Shown: positions 8,307 to 16,166 of the stretch, one piece after another
Layout: each line of letters begins with the position of its first letter
How positions within the stretch are numbered: position 1 is the stretch's first letter
NCBI GenBank assembly: GCA_002422085.1
Contig: DISZ01000018.1
Coordinates: 440,962 to 504,961, forward strand
Direction of reading: 5' to 3'
DNA: 64,000 nt
From: Rhodobacteraceae bacterium UBA6197
GTDB taxonomy: Bacteria; Pseudomonadota; Alphaproteobacteria; Rhodobacterales; Rhodobacteraceae
Translations under genes and position numbers: made by a program
Notes under the pieces: generated by a model
Told to the model about the DNA's origin: nothing
What the model saw: only the letters and a program-made list of their open reading frames with translations
The model's database searches: none

Positions 8307-8677
8307 GCGCCGCCTGCCTTCTGGTCGGCGCGCTGGCGCTGGCGCTGCCCGACGGCGGCTTCAGCCTTGAATGGGAACATTCGGTCGAAAAGATCCGCTG
8401 GCACGAGGATTGGCAGGTCGAGGGTGGCACCCTGCACCTGACCCGCGCCGCTGTCAAAGGCTCGGGTGCGGGAATGGAGCCGGGCGAGGGCGCGACCCTT
8501 CACAAGGGCTGGTGGGTCTGGCAGCCCGACCTTGCGCCGCAGCCACGCCTGACGCTGGCCGCCTCGGGGGCGACGGGCGGCGGCTGGACGCTTTGCGTGG
8601 GCGCAAACTGTCAGGTGATCGGGCAAAGTCCGGGGGCGCCGCTGATTCTGGCCCCCTGCGACGGGATCGGCCGATGA
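8303..8677 (+). CDS. DUF1850 domain protein linked to the TAXI-TRAP transporter
   Basis: Small 124-residue protein with a hydrophobic N-terminus (about residues 2-16), the motif FSLEWEHSVEKIRWHEDW, and a middle GAGMEPGEGA with a following W-rich stretch, all typical of DUF1850. Genes of this family nearly always follow fused TAXI-TRAP permeases, as here, with an ATGA overlap. It is probably membrane-anchored or periplasmic and may help transporter assembly or activity; its function has not been established as far as I know. Two cysteines near the C-terminus (CVGANC) could form a disulfide. Confidence 0.85.
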   Translation: MSAACLLVGALALALPDGGFSLEWEHSVEKIRWHEDWQVEGGTLHLTRAAVKGSGAGMEPGEGATLHKGWWVWQPDLAPQPRLTLAASGATGGGWTLCVGANCQVIGQSPGAPLILAPCDGIGR

Positions 8678-8760
8678 CCGCCCATGGCACGCCCCGCCCG
8701 CGCCAGAAAAGCGCGCTTGCGGCCATTATTCCCATGGCGCACCCCCGCCGCAGCGCTTAA
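8674..8760 (+). CDS. Possible 28-residue open frame after DUF1850
   Basis: A short frame whose ATG overlaps the DUF1850 stop by ATGA. The peptide is basic (RPRQK, PRRS) and unlike anything I recognise. The overlap is the only sign of translation; codon use is not informative at this length. It may equally be leader sequence for nadA, which starts 33 bp after its stop. Confidence 0.2.
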   Translation: MTAHGTPRPRQKSALAAIIPMAHPRRSA

Positions 8761-8793
8761 ACCCTGTCTCGCCTAGGTTTGGGGAGGAAACTC

Positions 8794-9846
8794 ATGCTGG
8801 ACTTTGCCTTGATGCGCGCGACTCTGGCCGGGGCCTATGACCTCGCGCCGTCGTTGGAAAAAGCCGAGGCCACCGCCGATATCCACGCCCGGATGGATCG
8901 GGTGGTGCCTTTGGCCGACTGGGCGCGCTATGCCCCCTATGTGCTGGCGATCAACCGGCTCAAACGTGACCGCGGCGCGGTGATTCTGGCGCATAACTAC
9001 ATGACGCCCGAGATTTTTCACGGCGTCGCCGATGTCATGGGCGACAGTCTGCAACTGGCGATCGAGGCGACGCGGGTCGAGGCCGATGTGATCGTGCAAT
9101 GCGGCGTGCATTTCATGGCCGAGACCTCGAAAATCCTCAACCCGTCGAAAACCGTGCTGATCCCCGACATGGCGGCGGGCTGTTCGCTGGCCGAAAGCAT
9201 CACCGCTGAGGGCGTGGCCGAGATGCGCGCCCGATACCCCGGCGCGCCGGTGGTCAGCTATGTCAACACCACCGCCGAGGTGAAGGCGGCCTCGGATGTC
9301 TGCTGCACCTCGTCGAACGCGGCCCTGATCGTCGCGGCGATGGAGGGCGATACCGTCATCATGACCCCGGATCAGTATCTGGCGCAAAACGTGGCGCGTC
9401 AGGTGCCGGGCAAGCGCGTCGTCTGGTGGGCGGGGTCGTGCATCGTGCACGAACAATATACCGCTACCGACCTGCGCGATTTTCGCAGCCACTACCCCGA
9501 CACGCAGATCATCGCGCACCCCGAATGCCCGCCCGACGTGGTGGCCGAGGCTGACTTTTCAGGCTCTACTTCAGGGATAATCGACTATGTGCACCGCCAT
9601 AAACCGGGCAGGGCGATGCTGGTGACCGAATGTTCGATGGCCTCGAACATTGCCGACGCGCTGCCCGAGGTCGAATTTGTTGGCCCGTGCAACATGTGCC
9701 CCTACATGAAAAAGATCACGCTCGAAAAAATTCTCTGGTCGCTGCACACGATGACCTCCGAAGTGCTGGTGACGCCCGAGATCGCGGCCCGCGCCCGTAT
9801 CGCGGTGCAGCGGATGATCGACCTGTCGCAAAAGGCCACGGCGTGA
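8794..9846 (+). CDS. nadA: Quinolinate synthase A
   Basis: Condenses iminoaspartate with dihydroxyacetone phosphate to quinolinate using a [4Fe-4S] cluster. The 350-residue protein shows AHNYMTPEIFHGVADVMGDS near residue 66, and cluster cysteines near residues 103 (VQCGVHFMAE), 170-171 (DVCCTSSNA) and 299 (GPCNMCPYMK). ATG 8794 has GGGGAGGAAA four bases upstream; a TTG at 8779 would overlap that site. It is first of nadA-nadB-nadC. Codons around residues 254-264 (DFSGSTSGIID) include TCT, TCA and ATA and contain a copy of the window's dispersed motif. Confidence 0.96.
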   Translation: MLDFALMRATLAGAYDLAPSLEKAEATADIHARMDRVVPLADWARYAPYVLAINRLKRDRGAVILAHNYMTPEIFHGVADVMGDSLQLAIEATRVEADVIVQCGVHFMAETSKILNPSKTVLIPDMAAGCSLAESITAEGVAEMRARYPGAPVVSYVNTTAEVKAASDVCCTSSNAALIVAAMEGDTVIMTPDQYLAQNVARQVPGKRVVWWAGSCIVHEQYTATDLRDFRSHYPDTQIIAHPECPPDVVAEADFSGSTSGIIDYVHRHKPGRAMLVTECSMASNIADALPEVEFVGPCNMCPYMKKITLEKILWSLHTMTSEVLVTPEIAARARIAVQRMIDLSQKATA

Positions 9847-11414
9847 CCCTGCAGACCACCGATCGGGTGATAATCGTCGGGGCGGGGCTGGGCGCGCTTT
9901 ACGCGGCGCTCAGGCTGGCGCCGCGTCCGGTTCTGGTGATCTCGCCCGAGGATCTGGGTATCGGGGCCTCGTCGGCATGGGCGCAGGGCGGGGTCGCGGC
10001 GGCGATGTCGTCAAGCGACAGCGCCGAAAGCCACGCGCTCGATACGCTGCGCGCCGGGGCCGGCACCGTTGATCCGGCCATCGCCCGGATGGTCACCGCC
10101 GAGGCGCGGGCGCATATCCTTGCGCTGACCACGCTGGGCACGCCCTTTGATCGCGACGCCAACGGCGGTTATGTGATGTCGCGCGAGGCGGCGCACAGTC
10201 AGCCGCGCGTGGTCCGCGTCAAGGGCGATCAGGCCGGCCGCGAAATCATGCAGGCGCTGATCGCCGAGGTGCGCCAGACCGCCTCGGTGCAGGTGGCCGA
10301 AGGGGTGCTGGCCTCGGGGCTCGAGGTGCAAGAGGGGCGCGTCACCGGTGTCTGGCTGGAGCGCGCCGATCGGCCCTCGGGGCGGGTGTTGCTGCGCGGC
10401 CCGGCGGTGCTCTTGGCGGGTGGCGGCTCTGGCGGGCTTTACGCGGTCACCACCAACCCGCCGCGAATCCGCGGTCAGGTGATCGGCATGGCGGCCCGCG
10501 CCGGGGCCGAAATCGCCGATGCCGAATTCGTGCAGTTTCATCCTACCGCCATTGCCAGCGGCGAAGACCCGGCGCCGCTGGCGACCGAGGCGCTGCGCGG
10601 CGAAGGCGCGACGCTGGTCAATGCCCTCGGCACGCGCTTCATGCTGCCGCTTCATCCCGATGCCGAACTGGCCCCGCGCGACATCGTGGCCCGCGCCATC
10701 TTTGCCGAAACTCAGGCCGGACGGCAGCCGATGCTCGATACCCGCGCGGCGCTGGGCGCGACGGTGCTCAGCCGCTTTCCGGCCGTGGCCGAAGCCTGCA
10801 AAAGGGCCGGAATAGACCCTGTTTCGCAGCCAATCCCCGTCGCTGCCGCCGCCCATTACCATATGGGTGGCGTGGCGGTTGACGCGCAGGGCCGCGCCAG
10901 TCTTGGCAATCTGTGGGTCTGCGGCGAGGCTTCGTCCTCGGGGCTGCACGGCGCCAACCGGCTGGCCTCGAACGGGCTGCTTGAGGCGCTGGTCTTTGCC
11001 CGGCTCTGCGCGGTCGGGATCGACGCCGCCCTTGGCCCCCAAGGCGCGGCAAGTCCCGTCACCCTTGGCTTTCCCGCTGCCGCGCCTGACTCGGCCGTCG
11101 ACCCCGCCGCCGTGGCGCAATTGCGCCGCGTGATGAGCGATCTTGTCGGCGTTGTGCGCGACGGCCCCGGCCTGACCCGCGCCCTGGCCAAAATCGCTGA
11201 AATAGAGACGAATTCACCGCCCTCCGAAACCTTCTTGAACATGACCGCCACGGCAACCCTGATCGCCGCCGCCGCGCTGATGCGGCAAGAAAGCCGCGGT
11301 GGGCACTACCGCACCGATTTCCCCGACGCCGATCCGGCACAGGCCCACCGCTCGCGTTTGACGCTGGCCGCGGCCCTTGCCCAACGCGCTCGCGCCACCG
11401 AGGATACCAGATGA
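9843..11414 (+). CDS. nadB: L-aspartate oxidase
   Basis: FAD enzyme oxidising L-aspartate to iminoaspartate for NadA. Starts at GTG 9843, overlapping the nadA stop (GTGA). The 523-residue product opens with the FAD-binding VIIVGAGLGALYAA, then SSAWAQGGVAAAM, the SREAAHSQPRVVR substrate region, EFVQFHPTAI, and the C-terminal flavin segment GEASSSGLHGANRLASNGLLEALVF. Residues IAEIETNS (about 452-459) use ATA, AAT and TCA codons and contain the dispersed motif on the opposite strand. Confidence 0.95.
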   Translation: MTLQTTDRVIIVGAGLGALYAALRLAPRPVLVISPEDLGIGASSAWAQGGVAAAMSSSDSAESHALDTLRAGAGTVDPAIARMVTAEARAHILALTTLGTPFDRDANGGYVMSREAAHSQPRVVRVKGDQAGREIMQALIAEVRQTASVQVAEGVLASGLEVQEGRVTGVWLERADRPSGRVLLRGPAVLLAGGGSGGLYAVTTNPPRIRGQVIGMAARAGAEIADAEFVQFHPTAIASGEDPAPLATEALRGEGATLVNALGTRFMLPLHPDAELAPRDIVARAIFAETQAGRQPMLDTRAALGATVLSRFPAVAEACKRAGIDPVSQPIPVAAAAHYHMGGVAVDAQGRASLGNLWVCGEASSSGLHGANRLASNGLLEALVFARLCAVGIDAALGPQGAASPVTLGFPAAAPDSAVDPAAVAQLRRVMSDLVGVVRDGPGLTRALAKIAEIETNSPPSETFLNMTATATLIAAAALMRQESRGGHYRTDFPDADPAQAHRSRLTLAAALAQRARATEDTR

Positions 11415-11432
11415 CCGGATACCAGATGACCG
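11403..11432 (+). repeat. Exact 15-bp tandem duplication across the nadB/nadC junction
   Basis: GATACCAGATGACCG occurs twice back to back (11403-11417, 11418-11432). It contains the nadC start codon, so nadC has two in-frame ATGs, at 11411 and 11426. The first copy also contains the nadB stop; the second lies entirely in nadC. Confidence 0.9.
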
Positions 11433-12271
11433 CTTCCCTGCCCGAATTTCTGCTCGAGCCGCTGGTGCGCGCCGCCCTTGCCGAAGATCTCGCGCCGATG
11501 GGCGATGTCACCACCCGCGCGGTGATCCCTGCGGGCACGCGCTACACCGCGCGGCTGAATGCGCGTGCGGCGGGCGTGGTCTCGGGGATGCAACTTGCCG
11601 CACTGGCGTTCCGGCTGATCGACCCGGCGCTGAGCATCACGCCCTTGGTCCGCGATGGCCAGCCCTGCCAGCCCGGCGAGACGCTGATGACCATCGACGG
11701 CGACGCCGCCTCGATCCTGATGGGCGAACGCGTGGCGCTGAACTTTGCCGGACGGCTGTGCGGCATCGCCACGCTGACCGCCGCCTTCGTGGCCGAAACC
11801 CGCGGCACGCCCGCCCGCATCACCTGCACCCGCAAAACCACCCCCGGTCTGCGCGCGGTGGAAAAGCTGGCCGTCCAGCATGGCGGCGGCGCAAATCACC
11901 GCTACGGGCTGTCGGACGCGATCCTGATCAAGGATAACCACATCGCCGCCGCCGGCGGCATCGCCTCGGTGCTGACCGCCGCCAAAGCCGCCCGCAGCCA
12001 TATGATGCGGATCGAGATCGAGGTCGACCGCCTCGACCAACTGGCCGAGGTTCTGGCGATCGGCGGCGCCGATGTGGTGCTGCTGGACAATATGGACACG
12101 GCGACCCTGCATCAGGCGGTTGCCCTGACCGCAGGCCGCGTCACGCTCGAGGCTTCGGGCACGATGACCCTGCCGCGCATCGCCGAGGTGGCCGCCACCG
12201 GGGTCGATTACATCTCGTCCGGTGCGCTGACCCATTCGGCCGGCACCCTCGACCTCGGGCTTGATTTCTAG
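11411..12271 (+). CDS. nadC: Nicotinate-nucleotide pyrophosphorylase (quinolinate phosphoribosyltransferase)
   Basis: Converts quinolinate and PRPP to nicotinate mononucleotide, ending this operon. The 286-residue protein has the EDLAPMGDVTTRA N-terminal motif, ALNFAGRLCGIATLTAAFV, CTRKTTPGLRAVEKLAVQHGGGANHRYGLSDAILIKDNH (split here: the TRKTTPG and KDNH parts bind PRPP and substrate), and the barrel end EASGTMTLPRI. The start is either ATG 11411 (ATGA overlap with nadB) or the duplicated ATG 11426; the first five residues are dispensable for the fold. Confidence 0.95.
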   Translation: MTGYQMTASLPEFLLEPLVRAALAEDLAPMGDVTTRAVIPAGTRYTARLNARAAGVVSGMQLAALAFRLIDPALSITPLVRDGQPCQPGETLMTIDGDAASILMGERVALNFAGRLCGIATLTAAFVAETRGTPARITCTRKTTPGLRAVEKLAVQHGGGANHRYGLSDAILIKDNHIAAAGGIASVLTAAKAARSHMMRIEIEVDRLDQLAEVLAIGGADVVLLDNMDTATLHQAVALTAGRVTLEASGTMTLPRIAEVAATGVDYISSGALTHSAGTLDLGLDF

Positions 12272-12280
12272 CGCCCGCCC

Positions 12281-12312
12281 TTCAGCTTCGCGAAAATATC
12301 CCCGCCGGAGGC
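12281..12312. repeat. Intergenic repeat copy (ATATCCCCGCCGGAGG family)
   Basis: TTCAGCTTCGCGAAAATATC followed by CCCGCCGGAGGC. It lies just after nadC and before the end of the convergent SGNH hydrolase gene. Related copies are at 14178, 33791, 39644, 42712/42754, 49671 and 57631. Confidence 0.75.
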
Positions 12313-12332
12313 CGCCTGCCGCGCCGCCCCGC

Positions 12333-12998
12333 TCAGGCCGTCAACAACCCCCGGTCCCGCATCGCCGCCAGAACCTTGGCGCCACATTCGGCGGTGGCAT
12401 GCACCCCATCGGGCATCAGCAATTCGGCCGGCAGCGTGCCGCCCTCGGGCAACAGGTCCGGCGCCGGGTCATAGACCGTCAACCCCGCCGCCGCCATCTG
12501 CCGCATCACGATCGCCCGGAACGCGTCGTAGTTGGGTCGCTCGAACGCCGGCGGCGGCGCCACGATCACCAGCCGTGCCGCCGCCCGCCCCAAGCGCCGC
12601 GCCACCCGGAAATGCCGGGCGCGGTAATGCGCCACATAGTCCTCGGCCAGCGCCATCGAGGCCACCAGCCCGGCGCCGCTCGGGTCCGCCGCCACAAGAT
12701 GCCCGGCCCAGCCGAACGGCGGCACCAGCCGCCCCAGATGAAACCCCATCGTCGAAATCACCGGCACGCCACAGGCAAAGACATCCTGAACCCCCAGCTT
12801 GTCGCGCAACGCCTGCAACTGCACCAGACCCGCCCGCACGCCGCGCGGCTCAAAGCCGTTCTCGCCATAGGCAAAGTTCCCGTCATGCCACTGCGAGCCG
12901 GAAAAATGCAGCGCCTCGACCCCGATCCCCAGCATCTCCGCCCCGCCCTTCAGCGCAATCGCGTGGCTGTCGCCCAGAATAAGAAGCTCAGGCTTCAT
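12333..12998 (-). CDS. SGNH/GDSL-type hydrolase-like protein
   Basis: 221 residues without signal peptide or membrane helix. Block I is LILGDSHAIA at residues 6-15 (nucleophile serine in GDSH) and block V is DGVHAT near residue 200 (Asp and His of the triad). Such proteins act as esterases or acyltransferases; GDSH-type members are common in polysaccharide acetylation or deacetylation clusters. It starts inside the end of the GSCFA gene (11-bp overlap), so the two are co-translated. The substrate is unknown. Confidence 0.75.
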   Translation of the reverse strand: MKPELLILGDSHAIALKGGAEMLGIGVEALHFSGSQWHDGNFAYGENGFEPRGVRAGLVQLQALRDKLGVQDVFACGVPVISTMGFHLGRLVPPFGWAGHLVAADPSGAGLVASMALAEDYVAHYRARHFRVARRLGRAAARLVIVAPPPAFERPNYDAFRAIVMRQMAAAGLTVYDPAPDLLPEGGTLPAELLMPDGVHATAECGAKVLAAMRDRGLLTA

Positions 12999-14067
12999 TG
13001 AACTTCTCCAGCATCATTTCCTCGCACACCAGATCCTCGGCGGCCATCTCGGCCTGACTTGCCGCCACCCGGTCGACCGCGCCCGCCCGATGCCGCGCCG
13101 CGCCGCTGGCATCCAGCCCGCCAAAGAAATGTGTCATCACCAGATCGACCCCCTGCGCCACCACGCCGCGCAGGTTCGGCTCGAAGAAACTGCCGCGCAT
13201 CGGCGGGGCGGCAATGATCTCATAAGACGGAAAGTAATCCACCGCCGCATGATCGCGCGCCAGATCGCCCGCCACCGCCCGCAGCACCGATTTGGAATAG
13301 GACGTCGCCACCATCACATGATCGCCCGACGCCGTCGCCACCAGGGGCACCGGCGATACCGTCAACAAGATCCTCAGATCGGGGTTCATCCCCCAGATGA
13401 TCTCAAAAGCGGCCTCAAGGTCGCGCAGGATCTCGGGGTAGGTATAGTTGTGAAAGACATGCGCCTCAGGGTCGAAATGGCCGACCCCGGTGCCCGGACA
13501 GATCGAATAGCTCTGCCCGGTGACGGCGTTCACCCAACCTTCGGTCAGCCCCAACGTAAAGACAAAGACATCCGCCTCGGTCAGGCAGCGCGCAAAGGCC
13601 CGCGCCGTGCTGGCAAGGCTCTCGCGCGCCTCATTGGCATCGACAAAGCCGTTCGGCTCGATCTTCGGGCGCAGCAGATCCTGCACGAACCCGTCGCCAT
13701 CCTGCCACAGCTCGACACTGTCAACCGGCACCTGCCCGCTGGCCAGCCGCGCCCAGATCAGCAGCTGCGCCGCCGTGTAGATATTGCCGGTCCGGGCCGA
13801 GAACACACCGTAGTTATACTTCTTGGCCAATGCCGGCGGGGTCTTGCCCGGCGCCGGCTCGGCATCCAGCCAGTTCATCTTGCGCGCGATCAGCGCCCGG
13901 CTGATATGCTGCGCGAAACATGACCCGAAGGTGGCAAAAACCGCATCCGAGGGCAGCGTCCAGCACGATTGCCACAGCGCGCTCAGACCAAAGGGTCCCG
14001 GTTCGGCCACCCCCGACCGCCAAAAACCACGCGCCGGAATATGCTTGTAGGGATTGTCGCTGCTCAT
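12988..14067 (-). CDS. GSCFA domain protein
   Basis: 359 residues named by the motif FATFGSCFAQHISRAL near residue 40, followed by FTLGLTEGW near residue 170 and VSPVPLVAT near residue 235. GSCFA is a diverged SGNH-like hydrolase family found in cell-surface polysaccharide contexts. ATG 14067 is chosen because the family begins shortly before the motif; the frame stays open to 14166 without a good alternative. No signal peptide. It is paired with the SGNH gene downstream; a joint role in modifying a glycan or lipid is inferred. Confidence 0.8.
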   Translation of the reverse strand: MSSDNPYKHIPARGFWRSGVAEPGPFGLSALWQSCWTLPSDAVFATFGSCFAQHISRALIARKMNWLDAEPAPGKTPPALAKKYNYGVFSARTGNIYTAAQLLIWARLASGQVPVDSVELWQDGDGFVQDLLRPKIEPNGFVDANEARESLASTARAFARCLTEADVFVFTLGLTEGWVNAVTGQSYSICPGTGVGHFDPEAHVFHNYTYPEILRDLEAAFEIIWGMNPDLRILLTVSPVPLVATASGDHVMVATSYSKSVLRAVAGDLARDHAAVDYFPSYEIIAAPPMRGSFFEPNLRGVVAQGVDLVMTHFFGGLDASGAARHRAGAVDRVAASQAEMAAEDLVCEEMMLEKFNEA

Positions 14068-14177
14068 CACGCCGTCCGATCTGCAAGGCCTTGGGCCTGT
14101 TCTCGCTTTTGCGCCAGCATGGCACCCCGTTCGCCGGGTTTCAAGGCATGGCCCCACCACCCGCACCCGGCCCGCAT

Positions 14178-14213
14178 TTCATCTTCGCTGAAATATCCCC
14201 GCCGGAGGCTCCC
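14178..14213. repeat. Intergenic repeat copy (ATATCCCCGCCGGAGG family)
   Basis: TTCATCTTCGCTGAAATATC then CCCGCCGGAGGCTCCC, between the rppH stop and the GSCFA start. It is nearly identical to the right arm of the inverted pair at 42754-42789. Confidence 0.8.
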
Positions 14214-14230
14214 ACCCCCGCCACGGGCCC

Positions 14231-14716
14231 CTAGGCCAGATGTGGCGCGAATTCGGCCACCACCGCCTCATAGACCGCGCGTTTGAACGGCACGATCGCG
14301 GCGACCATCTCGGCCGCACCAATCCAGCGCCACGCCTCGAATTCGGGGTGTTCGGTGGCAATGTGGATCTGCCCGTCCTCGCCCAGATAGCGAAACAGGA
14401 ACCACTTTTGCCGCTGGCCGCGATATTTGCCCTTCCAGACCCTGCCCAGCAGTTCGTCGGGCAAATCATAGGTCACCCAACCGCGTGACTTGGCGACAAA
14501 CTCCACCAGATCTTCGGTCACGCCGGTTTCTTCCCACAGCTCGCGCAGCGCCGCCTCGCGCGGCTTTTCGTCGGCGTCGATCCCGCCCTGCGGCATCTGC
14601 CAGGCGGGCACCGGGCTGTCGATCCGCCGCCCGGCAAAGATCAGCCCGGCGCGGTTCATCAACATGACGCCGACGCAGGGCCGGTAGGGCAGGGCAGCAG
14701 AGTCCAAAGCACGCAT
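14231..14716 (-). CDS. rppH: RNA pyrophosphohydrolase RppH (Nudix)
   Basis: Removes pyrophosphate from the 5' end of transcripts, opening them to RNase E decay; in alphaproteobacteria also annotated as dinucleoside polyphosphate hydrolase. The 161-residue protein starts with the family YRPCVGVMLMNRAG and WQMPQGGIDADE, and carries the Nudix box GGID...REAALRELWEETGV. WVTYDLPDEL and KWFLFRY are typical too. The ATG at 14716 is preferred over a TTG at 14731. It ends the minus-strand run gpmI-envC-ctpA-rppH. Confidence 0.92.
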   Translation of the reverse strand: MRALDSAALPYRPCVGVMLMNRAGLIFAGRRIDSPVPAWQMPQGGIDADEKPREAALRELWEETGVTEDLVEFVAKSRGWVTYDLPDELLGRVWKGKYRGQRQKWFLFRYLGEDGQIHIATEHPEFEAWRWIGAAEMVAAIVPFKRAVYEAVVAEFAPHLA

Positions 14717-14776
14717 CGGTCGATCCCGCAAACAACGTCACCAGATGGAAAGGGGGGCCAAAGCCCCCCGCCCGGC

Positions 14777-16147
14777 CTAGTTCTTCGGCGCCTCGGCAAC
14801 CGAGGTGCCCGCATCGGGCGCCATCACCGACAGGCCCTTCAGAATATCAATGGCATAGGCCAGTTGATAATCATCGACACGCAGCTTGGCGGCTTCTTCG
14901 GCCTTGGCGCGCTCCGCCTCGGCCTGCGCCTTTTCGTCCTCGGTCATCGAGTCGTTGCTCAGCGTGCCGCGCAGATCGGCTTCCGAGCGATCCTTGGCCT
15001 TGTTCGCGGCGGCCTCATCCTCGGCGCTGACCGGCGCCTTGGGCGGCTGCGGCACCACGATGTCGGGCGCAATCCCGAGGTTCTGGATCGACCGCCCCGA
15101 GGGCGTGTAATAGCGCGCCGTGGTCAGCCGCATCGCGCCATCGCCCTTGATCGGCATCACCGTCTGAACCGAGCCCTTGCCAAAGGATTTCGTCCCCACC
15201 ACGATCGCGCGGTGATGGTCCTGCAGCGCGCCGGTGACGATCTCGGACGCCGAGGCCGAACCGCCATTGATCAGCACCACGATCGGCTTGTTCTGGGCCA
15301 GATCGCCCACGGTGGCGTTGAACCGCTCGCTGTCTTGCGCCTTGCGGCCACGGGTCGAGACGATCTCGCCGGCATCAAGAAACGCGTCCGAGACCTTGAT
15401 CGCCTGGGTCAGCAACCCGCCGGGGTTGTTGCGCAGGTCAATGACAAAGCCGTTCACCTTGTCGATGCCGCCCACCTCGGTGACGGCCTTGTTCAGGCTG
15501 TCTTCAAGGTTGGGGTAGGTCTGATCGTTGAAGGTGGTGATCCGCAGCACGACCGTCTGGCCTTCGGTGCGGCCCTTGACGGCGGTCAGCTTGATCGTGT
15601 CGCGGATGATCGAGACGTCGAACGGCTCGGGCGTGCCTTCGCGCACCACGGTGATGATGATTTCGCTGCCGACCGGCCCGCGCATCTTTTCGACCGCATC
15701 GTCCAGCGTCAGCCCCAGCACCGATTCGCCATCGACATGGGTGATGAAATCGCCCGCCTCGATCCCGGCTTCGGCGGCCGGGGTGCCATCCATCGGCGAG
15801 ACGACCTTCACAAAGCCCTCTTCCTGCGTCACCTCGATGCCCAGCCCGCCAAAGCTGCCCCGCGTCTGGGTGCGCATGTCGTCATAGGCGTCGGGCGGCA
15901 GGTAGCTGGAATGCGGGTCCAACGAGGTCAGCATCCCGTTGATCGCGGCTTCGATCAGGTCGGATTCGTTGACTTCTTCCACATAGTCCATGCGGATCCG
16001 CTCGAAGATGTCGCCAAACAGGTCCAGCTGCTCATAGACCGAGGCCGGCTTGCTGGCCTCTTGCGCAACCAGGGGGCCAGCGACCTGGGTCGTCAGCAGT
16101 GCCCCGGCCATGGTGCCGCCAATGGCGGCCAATACGAATTTTTTCAT
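14777..16147 (-). CDS. ctpA: Carboxy-terminal processing protease CtpA (S41)
   Basis: Periplasmic serine protease that trims or degrades envelope proteins. The 456-residue protein has an N-terminal signal/anchor (about residues 1-30), a PDZ domain around 85-165 (GLGIEVTQEEG), and the S41 domain with the Ser in GGSASASEIV and the Lys in GTKSFGKGSVQ; LRNNPGGLL precedes them. The last 70 residues are an E/A/K-rich tail. ATG 16147 follows CAGGG at normal distance; a TTG lies two codons upstream. It follows envC by 19 bp, so peptidoglycan remodelling is a likely setting. Confidence 0.93.
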   Translation of the reverse strand: MKKFVLAAIGGTMAGALLTTQVAGPLVAQEASKPASVYEQLDLFGDIFERIRMDYVEEVNESDLIEAAINGMLTSLDPHSSYLPPDAYDDMRTQTRGSFGGLGIEVTQEEGFVKVVSPMDGTPAAEAGIEAGDFITHVDGESVLGLTLDDAVEKMRGPVGSEIIITVVREGTPEPFDVSIIRDTIKLTAVKGRTEGQTVVLRITTFNDQTYPNLEDSLNKAVTEVGGIDKVNGFVIDLRNNPGGLLTQAIKVSDAFLDAGEIVSTRGRKAQDSERFNATVGDLAQNKPIVVLINGGSASASEIVTGALQDHHRAIVVGTKSFGKGSVQTVMPIKGDGAMRLTTARYYTPSGRSIQNLGIAPDIVVPQPPKAPVSAEDEAAANKAKDRSEADLRGTLSNDSMTEDEKAQAEAERAKAEEAAKLRVDDYQLAYAIDILKGLSVMAPDAGTSVAEAPKN

Positions 16148-16166
16148 CGTCAATCCCTGGTTTTCC

